Both the position numbers and the translations under genes were made by a program. DNA of 52,432 bases from Lachnospiraceae bacterium (GTDB lineage Bacteria; Bacillota; Clostridia; Lachnospirales; Lachnospiraceae): the NCBI GenBank assembly GCA_022792295.1, contig JAAWAR010000142.1:1-52432 (forward strand). Direction: 5' to 3'. Below the pieces are notes generated by a model. That model did not search any database and was not told where the DNA came from. It saw only the letters and a list, made by a program, of their open reading frames with translations. The first letter of the stretch is position 1, and each line of letters opens with the position of its first letter. Positions 35,532-43,705 of the stretch are shown in pieces.

Positions 35532-36074
35532 CTACTGCCATAATAATAAACCAAGGCGTAATATTCCTTCCGACGGCGGAAAGTGAATATCTAATCCATA
35601 TTTTGCAGCGCTTTTTACAATATTGCAGCCAGTAGCCTCTAGCGGAGATCGGGAGAAGTATGGATTGTTGCATTTTTCCTTTCCACATCCATTTTTACAT
35701 AGTTTACAGGAGCCACCGATAAAAGAAAGCGCTGTAGAAGAATCGAGATTCCAAAGCTGCTTTTCTAGGTCTAATAATGCCTTATGCAACATAGTACTGG
35801 ATTCCGCCCGAATTTCTTGATAGTTGCTTTCATTAAATTTCAGTTTAATCCACAAAAACAATCCTTCTGGATATTCGGACATCATTTTTTTATAATCTAA
35901 CACTGGCAGATGTGGCGGGCATCGCCAATTTGTTCCATATTTTCCGCAATAAAAACAATTCATCCGTACATTCTCTTCAAAAATCAGATCTGAGGGTCTG
36001 ATAAACATAAAATGAAAGTCTTGGAAATTCTCTTGAATATATTGTTGCATAAAATCTTTAATATTTTTTGACAT
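35532..36074 (-). CDS. DUF2284 predicted metal-binding protein
   Basis: A 180-residue protein with three cysteine groups, CFYCGKYGTNWRCPPHLP, CKLCKNGCGKEKC and EATGCN, the pattern of the DUF2284 family, likely binding zinc or an iron-sulfur cluster. The function is not known. It sits between a HisC-like enzyme and a LicC-like enzyme. GGGAG seven to eight bases ahead fixes the start at 36074. Confidence 0.75.
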   Translation of the reverse strand: MSKNIKDFMQQYIQENFQDFHFMFIRPSDLIFEENVRMNCFYCGKYGTNWRCPPHLPVLDYKKMMSEYPEGLFLWIKLKFNESNYQEIRAESSTMLHKALLDLEKQLWNLDSSTALSFIGGSCKLCKNGCGKEKCNNPYFSRSPLEATGCNIVKSAAKYGLDIHFPPSEGILRLGLLLWQ

Positions 36075-36128
36075 TAAAAATCTCCCGCTAATGGTTTTTG
36101 CCCTCACTTTATCCAGCAGGCAGAGGCA

Positions 36129-37190
36129 CTAATTTTTCGAATCAACTGAATAAAATGCTTTTAAAAAAATTTTCATGGCATGAATTGAACCGATGGAAAG
36201 GCGTAGGTAAGACTCCAGAAGTCCGGGACCATACGTTTTAACGAGGATCTTATACCTTTCCTTTAGTTCCTGCTGTACAGCTTGGGGGCTTTTGTTCGTC
36301 TTAATAAAAATGAAATTACCTTTACAGTCCCTGGTTTCATAGCCATACTGATTGAGCGATTTTAAAGTAAAAGCTTTTCCTTCTTTTTCCTGCGCAATCA
36401 GATTCTCAATCATCAAGGGCTGCTCGAGGATTCTCGTTCCCATTAGTAAGGCAATCGAATTTACGTCAAAGGTCAGCTTTGCATTCTGTACATACCGAAT
36501 CACATCCGGATGTGAAATAATGACGCCTAACCGACACGCCGCCAAGGAAAACAGCTTTGAAAAAGTACGCAGGACGATAACGTTTTGGCGCTCAAGAGCA
36601 TACGAAAGAAATGTTTGATCATAAAAATAATGATACGCTTCATCAATGATCACGATGGCCCCTGCTTTATCCGCCTGTTTTAATACCTGCTCCAATTCTT
36701 CCTTTGTGTAGGTATTTCCGATCGGGTTATTCGGATTTAAAAGGACGACAATTCTTGTATCCGAATTGATCGCCTCGATAATTTTATCAATTCGAATTGT
36801 CATGTCTGATTCATATGAAACCGGCTTATGTATAAGGCCTAAAATTTGACAGTTTACCCCATACATTTCAAAGGAGGGGGCAACCGTGACTACGTTTTTT
36901 CCTTTTTCTCCAAATGTTTCCAATATATAACGAATTGCCATATCGGAACCATTCGTTGCAAGAACATTTTCATACGATACTCCGATAAATTTGGCATAAG
37001 CATTTAAAAAAGCATTTGGCTCCGGATAGGTTGCCAAAAATTCTGGCGTAATCTCTTTTAATACTGCATCGACAAACTCTTTTGGGAGACCTTCCGGATT
37101 TTCGTTCATATCGTACCTGTAATAATCATATCTTCCCGGTGCAGGAAGCACCCGTATCGTGTTCTTAATGGATTCATTTACATAAAGCAT
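36129..37190 (-). CDS. HisC/CobD-like PLP aminotransferase or decarboxylase
   Basis: A 353-residue fold-type I PLP enzyme. MNENPEG, ATNGSDMAIRYIL, LLNPNNPIGN, IIDEAYHYF and the Schiff-base lysine in RTFSKLFSLAACRLG match the HisC family. It is not in a histidine operon. In the Campylobacter jejuni capsule locus, related enzymes convert serine phosphate to ethanolamine phosphate or dihydroxyacetone phosphate to serinol phosphate, and a cytidylyltransferase then activates the product (recalled literature). The adjacent LicC-like gene suggests the same logic here. Substrate not determined. Confidence 0.82.
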   Translation of the reverse strand: MLYVNESIKNTIRVLPAPGRYDYYRYDMNENPEGLPKEFVDAVLKEITPEFLATYPEPNAFLNAYAKFIGVSYENVLATNGSDMAIRYILETFGEKGKNVVTVAPSFEMYGVNCQILGLIHKPVSYESDMTIRIDKIIEAINSDTRIVVLLNPNNPIGNTYTKEELEQVLKQADKAGAIVIIDEAYHYFYDQTFLSYALERQNVIVLRTFSKLFSLAACRLGVIISHPDVIRYVQNAKLTFDVNSIALLMGTRILEQPLMIENLIAQEKEGKAFTLKSLNQYGYETRDCKGNFIFIKTNKSPQAVQQELKERYKILVKTYGPGLLESYLRLSIGSIHAMKIFLKAFYSVDSKN

Positions 37191-37204
37191 ACAACGTCTC
37201 TCCT

Positions 37205-39274
37205 CTATTTTTTAATAAGTTGATGAAGTAAATAGCTTCCTCCGATCTGTCCGCTGGCTCCGAGATTATAAACATACGTATGGACAAATTGTTCTATTTT
37301 TTCGCGATAGAAAGCAGGATTAGAAAACAACTCATTTACAACCGTTTCGATCGTATCCAGCTCATCGAATGACAATGATCTGCCAATTTCTTCACGAAGA
37401 AAAACATTAATCGGTACCGTGTCAATATCTTTATAATCCGGATTCATAACCTTCATCGGCGTATTGATAAAGAGGACCGGCTTGCAGGTTGTATATGCAA
37501 ATTCATATGCGATTCCGGACCAGTCCGTTATTACCAGATCTGCCTCGAAAATAGAACTGGTTGAAGAAAAATTAGTCTGGATATCAATATCCGGCACGCT
37601 GTCATATTTCTTATTTAAAAGTGCAATTTTCTCTGCATGATGCCGTATATACTGGGGATGCGGCCGTATGATTACTTGGTATCCTTTCCCGCCGAGACGC
37701 ATTAAAATTGAATCAAGACAGGAATCCATAATGTTTTCCTCCTGCCAGGAGGGCGCAATCAGGATCATTCGCTTCTCATGGCGGCCGACAGAAAGCTTGC
37801 AAAACTCCTCCCGCATTTGGTCTAAAAGGCCATAGCCCCACTCTACCAATGTTTTCTTCGGGAGTCCATAAACAATCTCTGTTTTTTTGATTTCTTCTTT
37901 CTGGTGAGGTCCAACGCAGAAAACCGTGTCAAAATAGTCCATCGATCCCTTTCGCATGGTCATATTCAGGCTGTCCATACCATGCGGAATATAGACATAC
38001 TGAATGTCATTGCGGATATAGCTTCTTTTTATATGGAATTGGTTTAAATCCGGCATCGTCATGACAACAATATCCGCATCCATCTTCATCATAAGAGTAA
38101 TCAATTTTTTAGGGCCGATATAGTATGCTTTTAACCTGGGCGAAGCCATCGCAAAAACCGGATCCTCTGGGTCACTGGTTACATAGTGGAGCACCACATT
38201 TGAATGCTTTAGTAAATATGTAATGATAGCGGCATAATATTTATAAAATCCACTTCCTTCAGAGTAAAATACCAAATGTTTATTTGCAACAGAGAAAAAG
38301 CGCTTATAATCTGCCCGTTCACGTCGAAGATGTTCTTTTTTATGGAGGGAATCCGCATTTTCTTCCATATCCTCCAGTTCCTTCAGGGCACTCTTGCTTT
38401 TTTCCAGAGCATCATAATCAATATAGTTTTTGGGATTCATGACCGCGTTCAAAAGTAGCTGTTGGAGAATCGCAAGCAAATTGCTCAAAATCCAGTAGAA
38501 TCCCACACCAATGGGCACAAATGTGCCGAGAAACAACGATAGAAGTACCGATATGCCCATCATGCCATATTGATTTAGTTTTCCGGATTCTGCCTGAAGC
38601 GGATTCCAATGATTTTGTGCTGTGCACATGAGCCACGCGGAAAATGCGGCTGCAATGGGCATACACAATGGAATACCCAAAGAGTAAGCGGGAACAAGCG
38701 CCATACTGTATCCGAAAAGCCCCATATTCAGAGCAGCGATTTTACCTAAAACGACAGCGGCCTCCTGCGTTGTTTGAAACACGCTAAGTTTTGCAAAGGC
38801 CGCGCTCCATTCCGGATTTTTTATGGTATCAACAACATCCATCTGGATGGAGGCACTGGTTATATCTGCATGAGTCAGTTCTCCTGTAAGTTGAACCAAC
38901 CCGTCTATCCATTCCGGGTTTAAATGGAGGATATGAGTAAGGGGATTGTAAATCACCTCTACCAGTCCCATAAGTAAAATAATCTGGATAAACAACGGAA
39001 GCAGACCTACGAAGGGATTATATTTTTCACGTTTATAGAGTGCCGCCTGTTCCTCTGCTATTTGATCCTTAAAGCCGAAATAGTTTGTTTTGATTCGATT
39101 GATCTCCGGATACATGCGAATCATCTTGAGGCTGTTTTTATGTACCCAAAGAGACAGCGGAAAAAGGAGAAGCTTTGTAACCAAGGTAAACAGGAAGATG
39201 GCTCCGGCATAATTTCTGCATATTGAATAGCAGAAATACATGATATATCCTAGTCCATTTGACAACAGAATCAT
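37205..39274 (-). CDS. YidC-like membrane insertase fused to CDP-glycerol-type phosphotransferase
   Basis: A 689-residue fusion. Residues 1-290 match YidC/Oxa1: AGAIFLFTLVTKLLLFPLSLW, the cytosolic hairpin, NPFVGLLPLFIQIILLMGL and closing helices ending with GVGFYWILSNLLAILQQLLL. After a charged coiled-coil-like linker (about 295-330), residues 335-689 form a TagB/TagF-like GT-B domain with IPHGMDS, IAPSWQEEN, RPHPQYI and DLVITDWSGIAYEF. It probably polymerises or primes an alditol phosphate chain at the membrane, while the YidC part may anchor it or assist a membrane partner. Its ATG overlaps the upstream stop as ATGA. Confidence 0.88.
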   Translation of the reverse strand: MILLSNGLGYIMYFCYSICRNYAGAIFLFTLVTKLLLFPLSLWVHKNSLKMIRMYPEINRIKTNYFGFKDQIAEEQAALYKREKYNPFVGLLPLFIQIILLMGLVEVIYNPLTHILHLNPEWIDGLVQLTGELTHADITSASIQMDVVDTIKNPEWSAAFAKLSVFQTTQEAAVVLGKIAALNMGLFGYSMALVPAYSLGIPLCMPIAAAFSAWLMCTAQNHWNPLQAESGKLNQYGMMGISVLLSLFLGTFVPIGVGFYWILSNLLAILQQLLLNAVMNPKNYIDYDALEKSKSALKELEDMEENADSLHKKEHLRRERADYKRFFSVANKHLVFYSEGSGFYKYYAAIITYLLKHSNVVLHYVTSDPEDPVFAMASPRLKAYYIGPKKLITLMMKMDADIVVMTMPDLNQFHIKRSYIRNDIQYVYIPHGMDSLNMTMRKGSMDYFDTVFCVGPHQKEEIKKTEIVYGLPKKTLVEWGYGLLDQMREEFCKLSVGRHEKRMILIAPSWQEENIMDSCLDSILMRLGGKGYQVIIRPHPQYIRHHAEKIALLNKKYDSVPDIDIQTNFSSTSSIFEADLVITDWSGIAYEFAYTTCKPVLFINTPMKVMNPDYKDIDTVPINVFLREEIGRSLSFDELDTIETVVNELFSNPAFYREKIEQFVHTYVYNLGASGQIGGSYLLHQLIKK

Positions 39275-39543
39275 ACTTCTTCATCCTTAATCTCAACTAC
39301 ATCGTCTTCGATAACCTTATTTTTGTTTTCATCGATCCCCAGCTTACTGTTTAGCTTCTTTTTTGCTTTTCTCCAGTAAATTCCTGCCGCCGCTCCTGCA
39401 GCGATTACAACACCTGCAATCATCTGGATCGCATAGGTGGTGACAGAAGGATCAATATACGCATAACTGACCATTTCCGTCAGCATCATGAATCCGGTCA
39501 CATACGCTGTCCCCTCAAACCATTGCCATATCGTCTTTTTCAT
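39271..39543 (-). CDS. Small two-helix membrane protein coupled to the YidC fusion
   Basis: A 90-residue protein with two predicted membrane helices (about 11-31 and 35-53, including YAIQMIAGVVIAAGAAAGIYW), a basic loop WRKAKKK and an acidic tail (IEDDVVEIKDEE). AAGGAG precedes the start, and its stop overlaps the start of the YidC fusion by four bases, so the two are made together. It may be the partner or client of the YidC domain. No family is recognised. Confidence 0.7.
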   Translation of the reverse strand: MKKTIWQWFEGTAYVTGFMMLTEMVSYAYIDPSVTTYAIQMIAGVVIAAGAAAGIYWRKAKKKLNSKLGIDENKNKVIEDDVVEIKDEEV

Positions 39544-39558
39544 TGTGTTTTCTCCTTT

Positions 39559-42500
39559 TTATTGAATTATGAGTGAGTCAAACGAAACCGTCATTGTTCT
39601 CTTTTCCGTTTCTAGATTCATCTCTAACGGATCTATATCAGTAAAAGAAAATTCCAGTTTAATTGCATTATCCTTTAATGAAGATACCGGAATGGACAGT
39701 TCAAGACCTTTTTCCTTAAATGATTGATCAATAATTCCTTCAAAAATAACTATTTCATTTGAAGTAATGACTACATGAGAAACATTATCAACTTTATAAA
39801 CGCCAAAACTCGCATGGAGAGTCTCTGAAGTAGGAGCTTCTTCTAAAGGAATTATCATTTGTGCGTGCGGACCGGCTAAAGGAGTACGCCAGCCTGTGCT
39901 GAGACGGAATCCCTCTATACAGTACTGATTTGCAGTTGCATCCATCGCAAATGATAATGTTTCACCGAGCACATAGGGCTGTATATCCCCATTATTTACA
40001 AAGTACTCTTGTTTTAAATACAGTCCTTCTAGGTCATCCGCCCGTTTATTCGTACTATACTCCTGAATACAGGGCCTACTGTTGACAGCCGTATTCAGAT
40101 AGAAAAAACGTTGCCGATTCTCGTCCTCTGAGATTTGGAACAGGTTTCTGCCACTCCCATATAACTCTTTTCGCCCTCCTGCATAATCGGCCAGAGTAGC
40201 AGGGAGATCGAACAGCGAGATCGGTGCATGGTTTATCTGAAATTCATTTTGTGCAAATGGGGGCTTGCAAAGAAGTATAGGGTGCTGCGCATAATTTTTA
40301 TCCCCATGATCTGCGGTAATAATAATCATAGCGCTTTCAAACATACCTGCTTCTTTTAGATCCTCTAGCATTTCAAATAGAATATGAAAACTGCCAGCAA
40401 CCTGTTCGGAACGGGAAGTTCCGTTTTTATCCCGTTTTCCCATAGCCGTTAATGTATACGGTTGGTGGGCTCCCTCAAGCAAATAAAAGCGGAATGCTTT
40501 TGCATAGTCGTTTGTGTAGGTAAAACCATTCTTTTTATAATTATTATAGAATTTTGCATCTCCGGGTGAATAAACATTATTCGCTTTCGCTTCGTCAAAC
40601 TCTGCGGTATTAAACCAGACTAATTTTTTCAGAATAAAAGGGCAATAACGGTATAAAGACAACTTACCCATTTTTTTCGTTAAGATATTATAATTCCCTA
40701 TATTTTCTCGCTGGGTCGAGAAATTTTTGATACAATTTGCGGCCCCACTTCCGTAATACGTCCCTTCTGAAAATGCTCGAACATCATAACCGCTTTCAGA
40801 CAATAAATCCAGCGGTGTCTCTCCATTCCATATCTTTTCTACATACCGTGTATAAGTGGTTTCCTGCTTAAAAGGAACTCCCGTTAACATAGAGGGAAGT
40901 GCTAAAATTGTACGGGCTCCGCTTGCTAAAGTATTGTCAAAATGTGTAAATCCTGCCAGATTCTCTTTTGCATCTGGATAATCTGCCAAAAATTCTGAAA
41001 AATATTGTTCATCCATTGTATCAAGAGCAAAAATAAGAATATTCTCATTTTTAGATAATGTATACATCCCATCTGTAGTGATTGTATACGCTCCAGAGTC
41101 ACCACCACCTGTTTGGAATGCTAAAGCTATCAGCGCTGAGGATTGCATAAGAACAATCACAGCAGATATATAAGAAAAAATTTTGATAAAGTTTTTGACA
41201 AACCGTCGAATCAATACGGGAAAAACGAGCAGTATACCCCAAACAAGTGTATTTCCAATCCCATAAAGTTCATAAACTCCCCAGTCAATCGCACCTCCAT
41301 CCAATACACCGGTACCAAACCGAATATTCAAAAAGGTTCCTTGAAAATAGACCGCAAGAGAAAGTCCAAATAGGAAAGTTATATAGTTCAACAAGCTTGT
41401 TCCATTTAACAGAGAAGCGCCTAGCAATATGGTTCCTAATAACATGCCGGTAAGAGTAAGTGCAACAAAGAAAACGCTGCCCCTTCCAAACCATAATTCC
41501 TCAGCATTTGTATGCCACATATCCATAGGCCCAAAAAAGCCAAGAGTAAATGCAAGAAAAAATGCAACAGGAAACAATAATTTTATACGTTTTATTAAAG
41601 AGTATGCGGGTCCTCCTTTCATTCTAGGGAGATTCGGATTCCAGTCCATAATTTTCCTGAATGGCGTCTCAAACAAATCAAACGCTAATAGAACCGTTAA
41701 GCCAACTGCGGATAATAAGTAAAAAATTTTCCATGTGGTTGGAAATATTTCGCTTAAGTATGTGTTAATGTGAAACTTTGTTTGATATAAATATAATACC
41801 GGTCTATGCAGAAAATATATTTGTAAGGTTTTTGTTCCGTAATTCGTAAAAAAGTGACGTCGTCCGGATGCCAGCCACAAAATTCCCGGGAGTAGACATG
41901 AAACGCCTATATAGTATAAAATACGATATACCATTCCCCACTGAGGGTAACTTAATTTAGAAAATGGATTTCTTCCCGTAAATAATGGCCGCAGCGGATA
42001 AATACTATCTGTACAGAAAAAACATACGACAGCAAGTGAAAACAAAAATATAAGAGAGAGAAGTCGTATATATTTATTATGTAAAATAGCTTCCAGGGTC
42101 TCAAGCTCTAAGTAATATCCAAGCAGAAAAAATGGATAGTATACAATCGTCCTGGATAAACATAAAAAATCGCCTATTTTTTCATTGTATCCGGCAAGAC
42201 ATGCACAAAAAACTGCAACGCCAAAAACCAGTTTACGGTTGCTACCCTTTATAAGAGTCGTAAAAAAGAGAAATAAGGCACAGGAGAGCATAAACCACGG
42301 AACGCCTGATTCAGACAGCCACGAGAAAGATGCCTTGGCTCCGCATAGTAGTTTTGTACAATATAATAAAATTTTATATAATGTAAATAATGCAAGATAG
42401 GAATATATTTTTTCTCCAGGAAATTTTGGTTTTTGTATGACTCGTTTAGAGAACAAGCCTGCTAAAAAAATGAATAAGGGCATGTGAAAACTGTAGATAA

Positions 42501-42636
42501 AAATCCACAAACTTTTCATGGCATGAGAACGATCTACATATGGTTCTGCGAAATGCCCGACGACCACCATTAAAATCGCCCAAAACTTTACATTATCATA
42601 GCGAAATAACCGATGAGAACCGGATGGACTTTCCAT
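39559..42636 (-). CDS. Acyltransferase-3 / LtaS-like sulfatase-domain fusion
   Basis: A 1025-residue membrane protein. Residues 1-340 form an OafA-like acyltransferase domain (FRYDNVKFWAILMVVVGHF, IFIYSFHMPLFIFLAGLF). Five more helices (about 350-510) lead to an external alkaline-phosphatase/sulfatase-fold domain (about 530-830) with ALDTMD, a probable nucleophilic Thr in GARTILALPSML, and ADHGD plus INHAPISLFDLPATL metal ligands, as in LtaS and EptA. A C-terminal beta-rich region follows. It could O-acylate and add phosphoglycerol or phosphoethanolamine to the polymer. GGAG is seven bases before the ATG at 42636; a GTG at 42642 is too close to it. Confidence 0.85.
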   Translation of the reverse strand: MESPSGSHRLFRYDNVKFWAILMVVVGHFAEPYVDRSHAMKSLWIFIYSFHMPLFIFLAGLFSKRVIQKPKFPGEKIYSYLALFTLYKILLYCTKLLCGAKASFSWLSESGVPWFMLSCALFLFFTTLIKGSNRKLVFGVAVFCACLAGYNEKIGDFLCLSRTIVYYPFFLLGYYLELETLEAILHNKYIRLLSLIFLFSLAVVCFFCTDSIYPLRPLFTGRNPFSKLSYPQWGMVYRILYYIGVSCLLPGILWLASGRRHFFTNYGTKTLQIYFLHRPVLYLYQTKFHINTYLSEIFPTTWKIFYLLSAVGLTVLLAFDLFETPFRKIMDWNPNLPRMKGGPAYSLIKRIKLLFPVAFFLAFTLGFFGPMDMWHTNAEELWFGRGSVFFVALTLTGMLLGTILLGASLLNGTSLLNYITFLFGLSLAVYFQGTFLNIRFGTGVLDGGAIDWGVYELYGIGNTLVWGILLVFPVLIRRFVKNFIKIFSYISAVIVLMQSSALIALAFQTGGGDSGAYTITTDGMYTLSKNENILIFALDTMDEQYFSEFLADYPDAKENLAGFTHFDNTLASGARTILALPSMLTGVPFKQETTYTRYVEKIWNGETPLDLLSESGYDVRAFSEGTYYGSGAANCIKNFSTQRENIGNYNILTKKMGKLSLYRYCPFILKKLVWFNTAEFDEAKANNVYSPGDAKFYNNYKKNGFTYTNDYAKAFRFYLLEGAHQPYTLTAMGKRDKNGTSRSEQVAGSFHILFEMLEDLKEAGMFESAMIIITADHGDKNYAQHPILLCKPPFAQNEFQINHAPISLFDLPATLADYAGGRKELYGSGRNLFQISEDENRQRFFYLNTAVNSRPCIQEYSTNKRADDLEGLYLKQEYFVNNGDIQPYVLGETLSFAMDATANQYCIEGFRLSTGWRTPLAGPHAQMIIPLEEAPTSETLHASFGVYKVDNVSHVVITSNEIVIFEGIIDQSFKEKGLELSIPVSSLKDNAIKLEFSFTDIDPLEMNLETEKRTMTVSFDSLIIQ

Positions 42637-42650
42637 GGCCACTCTCCTTT

Positions 42651-43697
42651 TTACCCGTGTATTAGCATCATTCTGCCACGAACATTTCCATGCGTTTTAA
42701 ACTCTTTAAATGCCGCCTCTACTTCTCTAAACGAATACCGTGCATGTATCATCCCCGGCACGACTCGTATCTTTCCTGTTTCAAAAAAGTGCGCCGTCTC
42801 ACTCCACTCTGTTCCTGGGAATGGTGCGGAACATGACATCCATGAGCCGGTCAGGCTAAACTCTTTTCGATTCAACTGCTCCCATAGTCCGGGCGAAAAG
42901 CACAGATCCTCCGTCGGTGTCCCAATAAAACAGACATGGCCACGGTTTGCCGCCAGCTTAAATGCCAGCTTCATTGTTTCCGTACTTCCTGCCGTCTCGT
43001 ATACATAATCATATCCATGTCCTTTTGTCAGTTTCATTGCCTGTTCAAAAAATTGATCTTCCCGTGTACTTACAACGTGATCCGCCCCCGCGGCACTGGC
43101 GACAGCCAGATGTTCTTTGCTCCTTCCCAGTACCACTGTCTGCCTTGCTCCATAAAGCTTTGCCCATTGCAGTGCAAACAACCCGACCGTCCCGCCTCCG
43201 AGTATTGCGACTGTCTGTCCGCCCTGATAACCGCTTACTTTCAGGCCATGCAATGCAACCGTACATGGCTCAAACATGGCCGCCTGTTCAAACGGTATAC
43301 GCTCATCGATCTGTATCACGTTCCTGGCGGGAAGCACAACATACTCTGCAAATGCCCCTTGTTCTCTGGAGCCGATAAAACTGTAATGTCGGCATTGGGA
43401 ATAGCTCCCCGTAAGACAGTCGGCGCACTCCATACATGGTAACAGCGGGATTCCTGCCACATGATCTCCGATCCTGATATTGTCTGTATCCTCCGCTGCC
43501 TCTGTCACAATCCCGGAAAATTCATGTCCCAATACGATTGGATAAAAATGTGCACCATCCCCCAGGACACGCGGAATATCCGATCCGCAGATACCGCAGG
43601 CCTTTACCTGTACCTTTACGCAGCCAGGACGCAGTCTGGGCTCCGTCCATTCTGTATAACGTATGTCCTCTTTGCCATATAAAACTGCCGCTTTCAT
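42651..43697 (-). CDS. Zinc-dependent alditol-phosphate dehydrogenase, GatD-like
   Basis: A 348-residue MDR-family dehydrogenase with the catalytic zinc site CGICGSD and GHEFSG, the structural zinc Cys cluster CMECADCLTGSYSQC and the NAD-binding GGGTVG. The sequence style is close to galactitol-1-phosphate 5-dehydrogenase (GatD) and unlike the TarJ ribulose-5-phosphate reductases I know. In the biosynthetic direction it would reduce tagatose 6-phosphate to galactitol 1-phosphate. The next genes are GatZ-like and IspD-like, which supports this reading. Ribitol or another alditol phosphate remains possible. Confidence 0.85.
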   Translation of the reverse strand: MKAAVLYGKEDIRYTEWTEPRLRPGCVKVQVKACGICGSDIPRVLGDGAHFYPIVLGHEFSGIVTEAAEDTDNIRIGDHVAGIPLLPCMECADCLTGSYSQCRHYSFIGSREQGAFAEYVVLPARNVIQIDERIPFEQAAMFEPCTVALHGLKVSGYQGGQTVAILGGGTVGLFALQWAKLYGARQTVVLGRSKEHLAVASAAGADHVVSTREDQFFEQAMKLTKGHGYDYVYETAGSTETMKLAFKLAANRGHVCFIGTPTEDLCFSPGLWEQLNRKEFSLTGSWMSCSAPFPGTEWSETAHFFETGKIRVVPGMIHARYSFREVEAAFKEFKTHGNVRGRMMLIHG

Positions 43698-43705
43698 TGT
43701 TCCTC

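Noticed and set aside
42936-43442. 168-codon open frame antisense to the GatD-like gene
   Set aside because: The opposite strand encodes a well-conserved zinc dehydrogenase; the antisense frame has no recognisable motif.
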